Part shown: one piece after another, positions 12,404 to 47,438 of the stretch
Layout: the number at the start of each line of letters is the position of its first letter
Numbering within the stretch: position 1 is the stretch's first letter
NCBI RefSeq assembly: GCF_032854445.1
Contig: NC_088300.1
Coordinates: 14,203,570-14,267,569, forward strand
Length of the DNA: 64,000 bases
From: Liolophura sinensis
Taxonomy: Eukaryota > Mollusca > Polyplacophora > Chitonida > Chitonidae
Reading direction: 5' to 3'
Position numbers and translations under genes: made by a program
The notes under the pieces: model-generated
The model's input: only the letters and a program-made list of their open reading frames with translations
Database searches by the model: none
What the model was told of the DNA's origin: nothing

Positions 12404-15400
12404 CCCCCCACCCGCCGTCAACTGTTGATGTGGATACACTCTCATGTTGTATATCAAAGTAGACGTGAAATCTTGTAAAATTAGAAAGTATACATGACAG
12501 TTTCTTAAGGTGTCAGGAACAAAAAAATTCTCACTCATATTCCAGTACTGCTCCACGTCGTTCTAATTCCGTCACAAAATTTTGACAAAATTTTTTCTGC
12601 AACAAAATCATTCGCTTTCTGTCATATTTTTTTAACGTATACTTTCTGTGAGAAATTCAAATTGTACTTTGAATAAAGCACACAAATGTACTGGTAGATA
12701 TACGTGATGGATTTACATTTTCAAATGTGACGGAATTAGACATGATATTATGGAAATGCATATAATACATCGAATTCATTCAAAGGAACTGTACAATCAA
12801 TTTTTGGATCACTGGAAGGGAGGCAAAAAGAATGAGAACGACTGAATGCCGATTTCATGCCATATTAACCATATGCTGAACTCCACAGGACAACTATCTT
12901 GAAACCATTCAACGATCATGAGCAGACTACAGCTTATTAGAACGTAATGCTGCTCACACAGTTGACAGATTGGTGAAGGAACTGTTGAACAGTTTCGGCA
13001 CGTTAACTTGTTTACAACGTCTGGGTGCAGGTTGAGTGACGCTATAATATTTCAAACCGTTTTTATAGCTCTAGGCCTAGGTTCATTCTGTTTATCAGTT
13101 TCGTGGAAAGCCTGTGTATTGTCTTTTCCTGTATTTTTTTTACTACAAGTCTCTGTAAACAGTGTGACAAAAATATGACTTCAAACTTATTTTGATTGTC
13201 TTTTATCTCAAGGCTATAACAGAATATTTGTAATGACGACTGCAAACCGGGTTGGTATTACAGGGGAGACAACTATGTACAATTGCAAGGTCTCCTTTAG
13301 AAAATTGAGGTACTGTACCTTTTCCAAATGGAATGCTTATAAAGTATTATTAAGTCAAGAAAACAACAATTGACCCATTTGATTGTTGCAATATACCTTA
13401 GTATCGGCCATGGGTCCCTTCAGAAAAGGAAGGATTCCATGCCGTAATTTTTAATGACGAATGTAACAAAAATGTGAAATGTATTGCAATGAATTTGTAG
13501 GCGTTTTTTTTTTAAACAGGAAGAAAATTATTAGAAGATACAAGTGCGCTTTTCGCCTTCTTTCATATTGTTCAGTAAAGTTGGACTAAAACTACAATGT
13601 AATTAAAACAGTTGTTTGAACGTTTTCCATCAAATTGGACACATTTGCTGTGCTTTATTGCCACTTGTACATTTGTACTCTCTCGGCCTGATACACTGTT
13701 ATGAAACCGATGTAGATGCGCACAATTCTGCAATCCAGGCTGAAATTTGAAGGAATTGATGAAAGTTGCATCGTTAGAGAGATAGTTTTGTTATAATTAT
13801 CTTAGGAAGAAAAGTTTGAAGCTGTATAATTTATGTGTGTTCGTTTTTGCAGGTTTCGATGCATAAGATATGTATTGATGACGATGTGTTGTGGCATAAA
13901 AAAGTTGTCATAGCATTTCCGGGATGGGATATTGGATATTTAATGGTAGCCAGGCCGTTTGGGTGATTGTATTTTCTGAGAGAGTTATGTGTAATAGTGT
14001 GGCACTTAAATGATCACTGCACAGGCTAAATATTTTCCATCATCCTCGGATGTTTATATGTCTGTTATTTTGTCGTTTTACTTAACCAGAAAGAAATTAC
14101 CACAAGTCCTTGTTTTAATAAAGCATGTAAAGCTTTTCTTAAACGAAAGTGTACGAAAATGTTGTAGAAAGTAACTTAATTTCAAAAAAGAAATGTATTT
14201 TTCAATTCAAAAGTTGAGAAATTCAGATTTCACACTGGTATTATTGCGTGCTGGACCTAATGTAGAGCCCATATTGGGCTTAAGTGCGATTTCTTCCAAT
14301 CCATCCAGTCTAAAGGAGTGCTGAAAAAGTAATAAAGCGTGAATGATTATACTTACATTGAAATAAATTGTGTTAACGGTTTCTATTTCTTCTTCAGGTG
14401 ATTTGTCAAGTTACGACGTTAGTGGCAAATCTACCCAAGGGGAGATAATAATACTTCACCACTACTTTAAAAGCCGTTTTAGAGTTATCGTTCTTAAAAA
14501 AAAGAAGAAAGAAAACTCTGAGCCTTTTTTTCTCCATCAACGTTGAAATATAACGTTCGCGTAAAAAAATGTACCTGCTATTTATTGGAGAGATCTGTTA
14601 TTCAGACTCATTACATCTTATAATTTTCAGCTTTTTCATCATTGAAAAACTGAGCTGTGTCTTTTCTTATCAACGGGTGAAAATCTTTTTTTCCTGTTAC
14701 AGTTTTGTTAAGCTGAAGATCTGTCAGATATGTCTTAAGGCAGACAATAATACCTCACTTCTACTTTAAAATTGAGTTGTATCGTTTCTGTCCATCAAAA
14801 AGGTAATGTATGTGTATCTAGGGAGGTAGGAAGTGGTGGCAATGAAATGAGTGATTATCACAGACAGTCGAGTGAGGGTCCAGGTGCCGCCAAGGCCCCA
14901 GAAGCACAGGGATCTGACGTGTTAAGCATGTTTTAAGAGGTCAAAATATACGTTCTCAAAATTGTGATGTTATCGTGAATATTTTGGCACAAATTTAGCT
15001 ACCGAGTAACTTCCATACTTTATACATCCATTCCGTGCAAATATACTGCCGAAATCCGTCTGTGTGTATTGCATAATGAAGTGTTTACTCAAACAACTCA
15101 TATAGCTAAGGTATCAGTATGTGTTTATGCTTATATGCAGAGTAACTGTTTCTGGAATCAGCTGATTAAAATATATGTATGTAAGGCTTTATTTGGAAAC
15201 CACAAGCGAGTTGTAAAGATATGGCATTCACTGGAATTTATGATTTCAACAGTAAACAAATTCAGAAAATGTTCTTAATCTAACCTCTTTTCTTGCAATT
15301 CTGCCGGTATCCCTATATGTAGCAAAATTTAGGTGCATATATGTTACAATCCATAAATCGCATAAAGTAATTCCTGTACTACTTTATCATAAGCAAGGTA

Positions 15401-17345
15401 AACTTGATTGTCTAAAGTTCATAGAAACAATGCAAGCATGGCTTCATAGACCATTTGTTTATTTGGTATATCGTCTGGCTAAAAACATGCCATGAAATAA
15501 GGCAAATACGCCATCGAGTTTTGTTGACCATTCAGATTGACATTTAAACAACTGAGATCGTTTGACGGTCTTTCGGAGGTACACGTGCATGATTTTCACG
15601 CCGATTGAATGCTGAGTTATATCGCATGAAATTGCAAATTACCCAATTTCAATAATGACATCATATCCCTTTTACTGACACTAAAATATCCGACAAATTG
15701 AAATACAGTTCGTTGAACTATTTGAACAAATTTAACAAACTGTTTTAACAACTGATTCAGACATAAATTTCACAACATTGAAGCGAGCATTGAATACTGC
15801 GTGTGGTATATCTTTCGTAATAGTTTGGTCTGAAAAGGGAGACGATCATAAGAGATACTTGACCTGATTTTGAAAGTGCAGTTGTGTTACCCCCTTTGCG
15901 CACGCCCCTCCAACCTTCCCATCTCAAGCCACAGTAAGCTCAGGTCGCTGATTCAAATAACAGTGTCGTCTCAATAAATTTTCAGCACTAACACCGAACA
16001 AGAAAAAAAATCATTCCTGAAGACCTTAATATTGTCACTGTCAAAACATTGTTAAGGTGCGTACTCATGCGTACTTAAGATTCCTGACAGTGACAAGAAT
16101 ACACAAGTACATGTATAGCTCGGATGCCAGATGACTTGGTTTGGCAATGTTGGATGTACTCCTATTTCGATCACTCTGGTAACGCCTGATGAGCTATGGG
16201 AGAGCTACCCTACACACTTACTCAACTATACTTGACATTTTGGAATTTTACGTAGACTGATATCGTTGACAGACCAAATAAAATGCGAATCCAATATCAC
16301 TGAATACACTTGCGGACACGCCATGCTGAATTGGTTACAAGTTTCCTTCGACGCGCATTGGCTTCATTTAAGTGAGGATTGAGAAATCCTGTTAATGCTG
16401 GAATACGGTTTCTTTGCGTTACATTCACTGATGTACATTTGCCCGCTCAAGTGGCCCAAGTTGAATTAAACATTATACTATCCTGTATAACATGATTAAT
16501 AGTGCGGTCAGTTAACGTCATAGAAAACGATTTCGTGAGTGTGGTATTGCATAACAATGAAAAAAATAAATGAATAAATAAATGACAGTAATAAAGATGT
16601 CTCTGATTTTAACACTTCTGCATGTAGTGTCTATTCCATTTTTTGAAGGTCTATACTACTTCCTCGGAGGCATGGCCCTGTGTCAACATGCAATGTTTTA
16701 GATCATACAAATCACATTTATCCACCAAAAACTTAATAGGGCAGAACTAAACTGCAGCAACGCTAAAAATCTGAAAACACATATCTACATTCTCTATAAT
16801 TAGCAACGGTTTGATGGGAAATATATATGAAGCTTGGCCAAGGGTTTTCTTAGTGGATCACGTGCCTGTCAGTCACGTGTCTGTCACAATTCTGTCAGTG
16901 TTGAAGTAACGCGTAGGCTGTTACAAACTGGGAATTGTTTCTCCATACAAACTGATTATAGCTAAGATACATAGTTTAACTGAGATCGTGTGTAAATATT
17001 TGCCTACTATCAGATTTCAAATCATCATTATTAGCATGTGCCTCAAGTAAATTCCTGATGCTGAAATACAAATTGCATAGCTTATATTGATTACAGAATT
17101 ACCATTTATCGTTAATTAGTCTCCGATTAATCTATTTTCTTCAATTTATCCCTTACATGTGGCATTTAGCGAAGCTTTGACAAAAATGCACAAGGTACAA
17201 AAAAAGTACAAGGTGAAACGAAATGTCAGTATCACGTCCTCGTTTTCAATTCCAAATATACATGTACATCATGAAAAACATGGAGATCTCCTTCACTGCT
17301 CAGTGCATGAGCACACAAGCCCTCCACAAGCATATATATATATAT

Positions 17346-17429
17346 ATGTTTGTACCTCCATGTACCATGCACATGCATCGTTTGTACCTCCATGTACCAT
17401 GCACATGCATCGTTTGTACCTCCATGTAC
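17346..17429 (+). repeat. 32-bp tandem repeat, 2.6 copies
   Basis: The unit GTTTGTACCTCCATGTACCA plus TGCACATGCATC occurs twice perfectly and a third time partially, just after a TA tract. Perfect identity points to a recent slippage or duplication event. Confidence 0.9.
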
Positions 17430-18805
17430 AACTAACTAGTTGTTAAAAGTAGTTGAGAGGTTTCGAAGATTTCCAGTTTTTCGTATTCATGCACAGAATT
17501 GTGTCACGTAATTATGTTTCTATTGATTTTCACGTGAAAGATAAAATATGTCCCTATGCAAGCAAGTGCTGAACGTGACGGTAAGATTGGCCACTATATC
17601 GAAGAGGAGAAAATCAAACAAAAGCGCTCAGATGAGCACCAAAATGATCGTTTTGACAACTCAATGCTGAATGTTAAAAGAACATTCCGTGCTTCTGTTT
17701 GTACAGATATGGATGACATAATGAGATAGATTCAGACATGAATGATTGACACTTCATGGGATACCACTGGAAATTCTCTTTCTTGTATTGTATAATTCAT
17801 TTTCCAAAAAAACTTTCAACTTCAGTTAAACTTAATATTGGTAAACAAGTAAATAAAACTGGATTGGGCAGATACGTTGTCAGTAGCATTATACAGTCGA
17901 TATTCTTGTGAAACATATGTGTTCGAAGCAATAAGCCCTGCTATAGAATTACAATTACAAGATGAACGCCAACTAAAATATCTGCAATTAGAAATCTGAT
18001 GCACACAGAATGTGTTAAAGCTGAACATAAACTGCCAAATAGAGAGGGCGGTAAAAATCGGATGCAAATAAAAAACAACAACATATAAACATCGAATACA
18101 AACTAATAATATGTAAATATCGAATGGAAATTTTAAATATGTCAAAATCAGATTCAAGCTGAAAATACCCGTACCTATTAAAAGTCAAAATCACTCGTTT
18201 AATTCCAAACTGTCACAGTAACCTTGAGATATATAAAATATACCATTATGTAAATGCTGTATATAATTACATTTTGTTCCAGTAAAAGCCCTTTACAACT
18301 ATAGCTTCAGTGAATGTGTAGGAATGAAATATCTCGCATCTAATCTTGCTGCTAATTATCTTTATGGTTCACAGACACTTTCTTTTAATCGACTGCCGAA
18401 CTTGCTTTTAAATAATTAAACTGTTGGCGATATCAGTGATACAAAATTCTAATACGCAATGCGTGGATATGCAAATGTACGACATGTAAGAAAGAGGAAG
18501 TGGGATGTGACTCGAATGAGAAGATGGCATTCCAGCCACGAGGCACACTATAGGCTTACGTTCAATCCTTGCTCAGGGCAGTGTTTTTGAAGATTCTTCC
18601 GCTCCCCTTATGTGTTGTGCTTTCCTTGTGCGTTGACGGTGATCGTGGGGTCCGTTTGCGCGGTCTTGGAACTATTTGTCTTCCACCACTATAACGTTCA
18701 TGACTGTATGACACGCGTGGGAAAGTTCGTCAGTAATTTGCCAAACGTCAGCCGTTTAACCTGGATGCCTCGGTTCCCTCCACCCTTAACACGGAAAAAG
18801 TAAAA

Positions 18806-18847
18806 AGTTCTTGAGTATGGTGTTAAATAAACAATCAAATAAATAAA
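18806..18847 (+). mobile_element. SINE-like 3' tail fragment
   Basis: TTCTTGAGTATGGTGTTAAA, then CAATCAAATAAATAAATG, matches the 3' end of the main SINE family in sense orientation. The preceding sequence (18700-18790, GTCAGCCGTTTAACCTGGAT) is not the usual body, so it may come from a related family that shares the tail. Confidence 0.6.
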
Positions 18848-18959
18848 TGTAACAAAAGGTAAGAGCTTACCACAGTGCGAATCTCACTAAAACTTCATTC
18901 AGCTTACTCTTTATATAATTATTTTTGAAGAGCCATCAGAAGATGGAGCACAGGGCTCC

Positions 18960-19548
18960 ACTTCCACAGTTCTAGATGCCGGTTCAGCTTCAGAAATGGG
19001 TTCAGCATTTCTCTACAGTTCTTAGTGTCAGAGCATCACCATTTCTCTATAGTTCTCAGTGCCAAGGCCCCACCATTTCTCTACAGTTCCAGGGCCAGGG
19101 CTCTATCACTTCTGCACAGTTCTCAGGACCAGGACGCCTTCACTTGTCTGTAGGTTTTAGTCTAAGAACCATTTTTGCACAATTCTTGTTTTAACACTAC
19201 ACAGTTTACGTTTCAGAATCTCATCATGTCACTTCAGTGCAGCTTTAGTACAAGAGTTCTATACCGTTTTTGTGCCAGACGTTCAGTACTGCTATACAGC
19301 TCTTTTTGTCTGATGTCCATCAATACTACAACGTTCTTAGTGCCAGACGTCCATCACTACTACACCTTTCTTAGTGCAACACGTGCATCGCTACTACACC
19401 CTCCTAAGTACTAGACGACCACCATAGTTCTTAGTGTCAGGCGTCCATCACTACTACACCGGTCTTGATGCCAGAAATCCACTACTTCTACACCTTTCTC
19501 ATTCCCAGGCGTCCATCATTACTACAACGTTCTTAGTGCCAGAACTAA
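18960..19548 (+). repeat. Decayed tandem repeat, unit about 35-40 bp
   Basis: Phrases such as TTCTTAGTGCCAGACGTCCA followed by TCACTACTACAC recur from about 18990 to 19548. In the left half they appear as CAGTTCTCAGTGCCAAGGCC followed by CACCATTTCTCTA. At least twelve units with many substitutions are present. A left and a right sub-family can be distinguished. No coding frame runs through it. Confidence 0.75.
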
Positions 19549-19923
19549 GGAATGAGATGAAATAAATGTTATTAATTAATGACTGAACCAGAAAATAAAA
19601 CTTTAGAAGAACTACTTAAGGGTCTACATGTGGACATTTAACGTCTAATATTAATGATGTCTCACTTTTCATTCTCACCCATATAACAACTTGATGAAAT
19701 ACGTCGATGTGTTCTCTCTGGGCATCATCATATCCGGTCTTTCAAATCCACTCATGCTCACAAAATATGCAAAGGAAGCCTCAGGGCTTCTGTTCGCTAT
19801 GCAAGGGAAACATGAAAACCAAGCGTTCGTGGATATTTGCGTTGTACACATTTAAGAGGTTATAAATGCCACACCTTCAAAATGTGTCTTTATTGTGTTT
19901 TTTGTGCTTTGATTATTTTATGC

Positions 19924-19975
19924 ATTTGATTGTTGTTTAACGCCATACTTAAGAACTTTTCCCATATACAGACGC
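19924..19975 (-). mobile_element. SINE 3' tail fragment
   Basis: TTTGATTGTTGTTTAACGCC followed by ATACTTAAGAAC is the inverted tail of the main SINE family. Only about 50 bp remain. Confidence 0.55.
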
Positions 19976-20789
19976 TATAACGCCACTGCCCATACCAGTA
20001 TGGACACTAACTATTCAATACGGCCCCGTACATTACCGGACATGACCACAATTTTATGCCAAGAGGAATCATGATTGATGCAAACAGTGTAACTGTATTA
20101 TCAGCTTGAACAAAGGGCCTCCCAAGCATCGTTAGGGAACGCTTGTATGCCATCCATTAAAATGAATACTGCCTTTTAAGCTAGTCATCAAGGCTAATAA
20201 GAGCCAAAGATTACATGCATATTATCATGCTCAGAATCATATTTCATTAAAGTAATGCATTTCTGTGACAGCTGCAGCCCCATCCTACAGTGGACGTTTT
20301 GTAACCTGTACCCCTGGATATAAAACGGTCTGGTGGACAAGGCTTTCCATCGTTTCACCCATATTAGTAATGCCACTGAAAGTTTAATACCGCATCAGGT
20401 GTATGAGGCATGTGAATAATACATTGGAAAATAGCCTTTGGGAAGATACAGCCTCCTTTTATCTGTCCATGGAGTGAATGTGATATATCTGTTCCCAGCG
20501 CTGCACACTGAGCCCCTTTGTCGTCTATATTTACACTAAATCCTCCTATAGATTGCACGTATATAGACAGACGCCATTGACATCACCATTAAATCAAGTT
20601 CGATCAACATTTGACATCATTATATCGAAATTCTGTTGGTATAATGTTTCTTCCTACAGTAGACAGCTAACATTAGGAGGCTTTTGTGGTATATGCGAAC
20701 CGGTGGACATTGATTGAAGCCCTGACCAGATATGATTCAATAGACAATCCAGCGGAAGTATTTAGAAAAAATTTCGGATTACTTTTAAT

Positions 20790-20905
20790 TTATTTATTTA
20801 TTTGATCTGAGTTTTACGCCGTACTCGTGGATACTTGACATACACGAAGGCGATCAGCATCATGACAGAAGGAATCTGGACAGAACCCGGAGAAACGAAA
20901 CGACC
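20790..20905 (-). mobile_element. SINE 3' half, diverged
   Basis: TTTATTTATTTGATCTGAG, then TTTTACGCCGTACTCGTGGA and a body resembling GCGATCAGCATCATGACAG, are the inverted 3' half of the main SINE. The head is missing. Confidence 0.7.
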
Positions 20906-22972
20906 ACTTGTAAAAACATAAGTCATTTTCGCCAATATATAGGCTTATCTGTGGCAGAAGCATTTTTTTCCACACTGGAGTGACATTTATATAGTCCGAT
21001 ACTGTAGCTATTTACATTCACCGCGCTGGATTTTGCGCAAGAACATTGTTAAATAGAGAGACGCTGATTTACGATTAAGCTTCAGTGGTCGAATTCATTG
21101 ATCAGGAACACAGGTGCTAATTTCACTTACTGGACAGCCACTTCATATTCCATGTGGTATTCTCAGGTAACTTGATCCTGAAGATTTGACCCAGTAACCA
21201 AAACGATCGATGGGAATCTGCAATTCAAGATCTAAGTTGTGTGTAGCGATTTACACTGCATGGAGTGTACAGCACCTGATTCAGCTGATCACGGCCGCGA
21301 CCTTTGGACACGCATCATGTATCGGTTGTTCTCAGGTGTCCGGAACATAAAACAGAAGGTGACAGGAGCGTGACCATCCCAGGCCCTGCAGATGATGTGG
21401 CACAGCTATCTTTATGTCTAATACTTACCCATTTCTACAGGTAAGATATTTACTATCCTCACTACGCTGATATCACCTGTTCAGTTTAAAGACACCTCTG
21501 ATCGAAAGGTGTTTGCGTATGGCATTTCAGCATTAAATACTGACACAACATGTACATATACAACCATTAATTAGGCTTAGCTGGACAGTAATCTTCTTCG
21601 ACTTTGGCATTTTTGTGCAATCAGATATTTGTGATTTGTCATGGACACAACCTTTACGAAATGCCACTGTCTACACTCTATACACAGGTGGTATTCCAAG
21701 ACACAACAAATTCCTCTTGGATGACACCTGCTTCATTTTTTGATGATGACGTTTCGTTGAGAACACGAAAACCGTTATAAGTCAAGTTATGTGATAATTT
21801 CTTTTTGTTTTTGGTAACCAACCGACTTTGAAATACCACTGAAAGCTTCACATAGTATTTTACGCCGCAATCCATAAAATTTCTTTTTTTAAAAATCAAA
21901 GTGACAATAATCAAATCCATGCAGACATAAAGATTTATTTGGAAAATAGAGCCTGTGTGTAGTAGACTATTGACTGCAGTATAAAGCCTATTGTTAACTA
22001 TAATTGGTGATTGTATTTAACATGTGTACCTCTTATCTATTTTAATAGTATCAATTTCGCGTGGGTTGAACATTGGGTGGTCACATATTTTTATGCGCAC
22101 ATTGTTTATATGAGCATTGTTTGATGTTTGTTAGAGATGTATTCAGTACCTAATTACTTTACATCGATTTTACACAATAGATCGACCCAACAGTGAAGAC
22201 TTAAGTTACGTATGTTGCTGTCTGGCATAAAACAACCATACTACGCATCAGTCTGCTCTTGATGAATCCAGCTGCTTGGTATCTTCAACGATCGACTGCC
22301 GATGAGGATATGATGTCACTAAGACATTACGGCCAGATTGTGGTAATCTGTGGCTGGCTTATGATGTCAGAATCGACATGGTTCTACTAACAAGAGGATG
22401 GTCCTGGAAACTTCAAGATGTCCCCGGGGTCATATGTCACAAGGCGTCTGTATGTAACGGTGGCAAATCAGGGTGAGACAGATTGAGACTCTTACGGCAG
22501 TTGTAGCAGATACACCTAATCGGTCGGTACCACCAACTGTGTTTTTGTTATCCAACCTGCGAACAGTCGTGTTTATATCTTATGCTATTGGACCTTTTAT
22601 GCAATTTTATGTTGATGTGACACATGACGCTGAACTGAAATTTATCTAAAACGGTAAAGGTGCATTATCACCAGCTTCCTCTCCCTTCTGAAGTTCATGA
22701 ATGGGATCACAACAGTCTTTTCCAGAAAAAAAAAATCATGCATTGACCTTACCAAGAGGAATGTTTAAGGTTTAAGTAATTTGTGAACAGATCGATAAGG
22801 TTCCACGATGAACCAGGCAAGCAAACGGACAAGGCTAGACGACTAGCGGTAAAATGAACCTATAGGAGCCTTTACCTGACTATGGACATTCCGGATATGA
22901 TGCACTCACATACTCAGCGAACAGTTCATTAACACGGACGTATCCGGATGCCGATGCACAACTAAAGCAGAA

Positions 22973-44679
<21,707 letters not shown>

Positions 44680-44730
44680 CGACAGCCGTAATGCTTTACG
44701 TATATCCAATTCTAAACGGAATACTTCAGG

Positions 44731-44810
44731 AATAAATTCACGGAATGTTAAATGTATTATCACAATTATATAATATGGACGTATATTATACGTGTATAAA
44801 TGTAAATAAA
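44731..44810 (+). terminator. Candidate polyadenylation signals of the receptor gene
   Basis: Two AATAAA hexamers, at 44731-44736 and 44805-44810, lie 52 and 126 bases after the stop codon. The second is followed by a T-rich stretch. Either could be used. Confidence 0.4.
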
Positions 44811-46886
44811 TAATTTCTGTCTATATACATGTAAGAAGTTATTTAAAGAGACATGTTTTCATCAATTATTTCCCCATCTATTTACGTATTGTTTCCACAA
44901 TAGTACAATTTACGCCCCTAGTTTTCATAATGAGTAATGCCAGTCACTATACATGTATGTGAGATTGAGATATCATAATGTCCTTGTTACAAAAAAAGTT
45001 CTAGGTGATAGAGCTTTGGCTGACGTTACCTTCCCGAACATACCTTGGTCTCGATTGCATGAGACAGTGTATTACCACTTGGCCACTGAGTGCCACGCGC
45101 AGTGGATTTTCAACGCTGTAACAGTGCTTTCGTAAATAGTCTCACTTGAGAAGTAATATGCGTTGCGTTCAAACTTTTGTTGCATTAGTTTACCGACACT
45201 TAGCCCGTCCTCCTTTCTCTTCTTCAAATGTATGAAATTAATCCTTTACGCGTATTAATGGGAAATGACAAAAATCCACTTTCCTAATGTACACCTATCT
45301 ATATAATCCCCTGAACTCGCCACGCACGTTATAACAGTAGAGACAATAGAAAACTTGACATCACTCTGGAATTAAGGCTGATTTGATTTGACTATTTGGT
45401 GTTTAGCGCCTGACTTGCATACATATATTGCTATCGGGGCATGAATAAAACTAGCATCCCCTGTGTAAACCACCGACCTTTGCCCATACGATCTTTGCAT
45501 ACATGTTTACCCTCTAATAATGTGTTTGCCATATTAGTGGAAGGGAAGTGAACTCCAACCAATTTAGATCACCAAGCTCAACACCCACAGAGTGGATCAA
45601 AAAAAGTTCGAAAATTCATTATCCGCGTATCCTTGACCAAATTAATTTTCTTGTGTCCGGAACCAACATGCTTGAGCTTATTTAATCTTAAAGTAAAATT
45701 ATTTCTATTTTGACAATTTTATGTTTATTTTCAAAATAGTACAAATGTATATTGTACAATTATTGAACATTCGAGCAAAAAACAAAAGACACATAGCGCT
45801 TGACAGGAAGTTCGCACATTATTTACCAGCCGATGCGGTCATGAGAAGTGGCATTACATACACACTAAAACATCAACAATTCTAAGCGTTTTATAATCTT
45901 TGTCAGCATCACGTGAAACGTCCCAAAGCCACGAATATACAGAGGGAATTTATATAAAAGCTTAATCTTCAATTATCACAATTATATAAGAGTAAGAGAA
46001 GTATAAAATAAAGCTACTATTACAACTTCTGCACCATGCTGCTAAGTAAATGTATTGCATAGTACATATTTATTAAATTAAATAATATGTAAACATTTTA
46101 CACTATGAAAAGATCAAAATTAATAGAAACATATATATAAATATCTTGTAACAATATAAGAGTCAGACGGGTATAATAAAATGCGTCCGAACAGTTACCA
46201 TGTGATTAACATCATTACTCAGTTTGTTTTAAAAATTTCGATGCATAAATCAGTTCAAATATGTACGATCTTTTGCGTATAACGTGTTCCTCTTATCAAA
46301 CTTTTTTGTTATATTGCTATTGCTTTCTTGTCTGTAAAATAATTATTAGCATTTTAATATATATACTTTTACACAGTATCAACACATCCCTTGACGATAT
46401 ATACATCTGTCATATAGCCATATAGCGGCCATTCACCACAGCTCCTAACGAAAACAAAACAGCCGTAGCCATTGTTCCAATTAAGGTATAATAACCAAGA
46501 ATAAGAAGATATGTAAAGAAGATATTATAGGGACCTACCTGTTTATCAGATCTACAACAATTTCCACACTCTCCACTTAGTGCTTTGGATATATGTTACA
46601 TTTCACAGAAATGGCTGAAGTACAATTAAAATAAACAAATATAATACAAAACAGGAAATCTAAAATATCATCGTTACTACATGTATTTTCATGACAGTTA
46701 AAAATTAGTTAACTATCTGCACCTATAAAAACATGTACGTTAATACTGAACGCAAAAATCGGAGAGGAAAAACCTGTTACATACAACTATTAATATGTGT
46801 AGCATTACAATATTTATCATATTATATATAGATGGTCATATGATATATATGGTTTAGTTGCAATAGGAAAAAAATACTGTGGCTGA
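44811..46886. other. Convergent intergenic region
   Basis: AT-rich DNA between the 3' ends of the receptor gene (+) and the PLD-like gene (-). It must contain both 3' UTRs. A degraded inverted SINE fragment is visible at about 45375-45490 (GATTTGATTTGACTATTTGG then TGTTTAGCGCCTGACTTGCA). No coding exon is recognised. Confidence 0.5.
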
Positions 46887-47438
46887 CTATATACTCGGAA
46901 TGTCGTTTCGCAGTGTTAGTGGACCAAGATAACGGATTCTGAATTCATCTTCGGACATCTTCTGATACGTGACAAAGTCCAGGGTGTCACTATCAAAATG
47001 GTCGGCGTGGAAATCAGCAGTTGTAACCATTACTTCGGCAACGGCATTTTTAACGCCTGCAAGGAAACTATAGTGGAACCGCCGGAATGGATACACAAAG
47101 GAACTGTAGAGCTTGTATTCTATTAACACCTGGTCGGTTGTGGTGAAATCCCTGACCACCGATCTCTTCAGGTCGGAAATGAGCTGCGCTGAGTTGCAGT
47201 GACGCTGAACACATACTGTGTCCACGCAGGCTGTCAATCGGTTCCGCAAGAGGGCTAGGCATATGTCCAAAAGGCGGGGTTTATCCATATATGGCGATGC
47301 CATGTATATCTTGCAATCTTGGGTTGACATAAACTTATGCAATAATGACCTCCACAGTGGATACACGTATGTTGATCCTTCCCTACCGCAGCCTGTTGTT
47401 AACGCTTGTAGTTCGACACCCAGCTCATCACCAACCCA
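46887..47438 (-). CDS. PLD-like gene exon 4 (C-terminal PLD-like half)
   Basis: Acceptor TATCTTTCAG, phase 0, starting WVGDELGVELQALTTGCGRE. The stop is at 46887-46889. It carries the degenerate HKD-like motif and the whole predicted C-terminal fold. Confidence 0.8.
   Translation of the reverse strand, partial: WVGDELGVELQALTTGCGREGSTYVYPLWRSLLHKFMSTQDCKIYMASPYMDKPRLLDICLALLRNRLTACVDTVCVQRHCNSAQLISDLKRSVVRDFTTTDQVLIEYKLYSSFVYPFRRFHYSFLAGVKNAVAEVMVTTADFHADHFDSDTLDFVTYQKMSEDEFRIRYLGPLTLRNDIPSI

Larger units (their letters stand above)
12404..18959. other. AT-rich region without a supportable gene
   Basis: No exon chain or domain is recognised in these 6.5 kb on either strand. The longest frame (17822-18157, -) is an AT-driven hydrophobic frame without a partner exon. 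The interval contains a short 32-bp repeat at 17346-17429, a TA tract at about 17335-17347, and a SINE-like tail at about 18806-18847. Confidence 0.45.
19549..22972. other. Intergenic region upstream of the receptor gene
   Basis: No exon is recognised apart from SINE fragments at 19924-19975 and 20790-20905. The last few hundred bases before 22973 must contain the 5' UTR, and probably the promoter, of the ionotropic receptor gene. I see no confident TATA box or initiator. Confidence 0.4.

Noticed and set aside
17822..18157. 111-codon hydrophobic frame on the - strand
   Set aside because: AT-rich DNA gives Leu/Ile/Tyr/Phe-rich frames by chance. There is no splice partner or domain.
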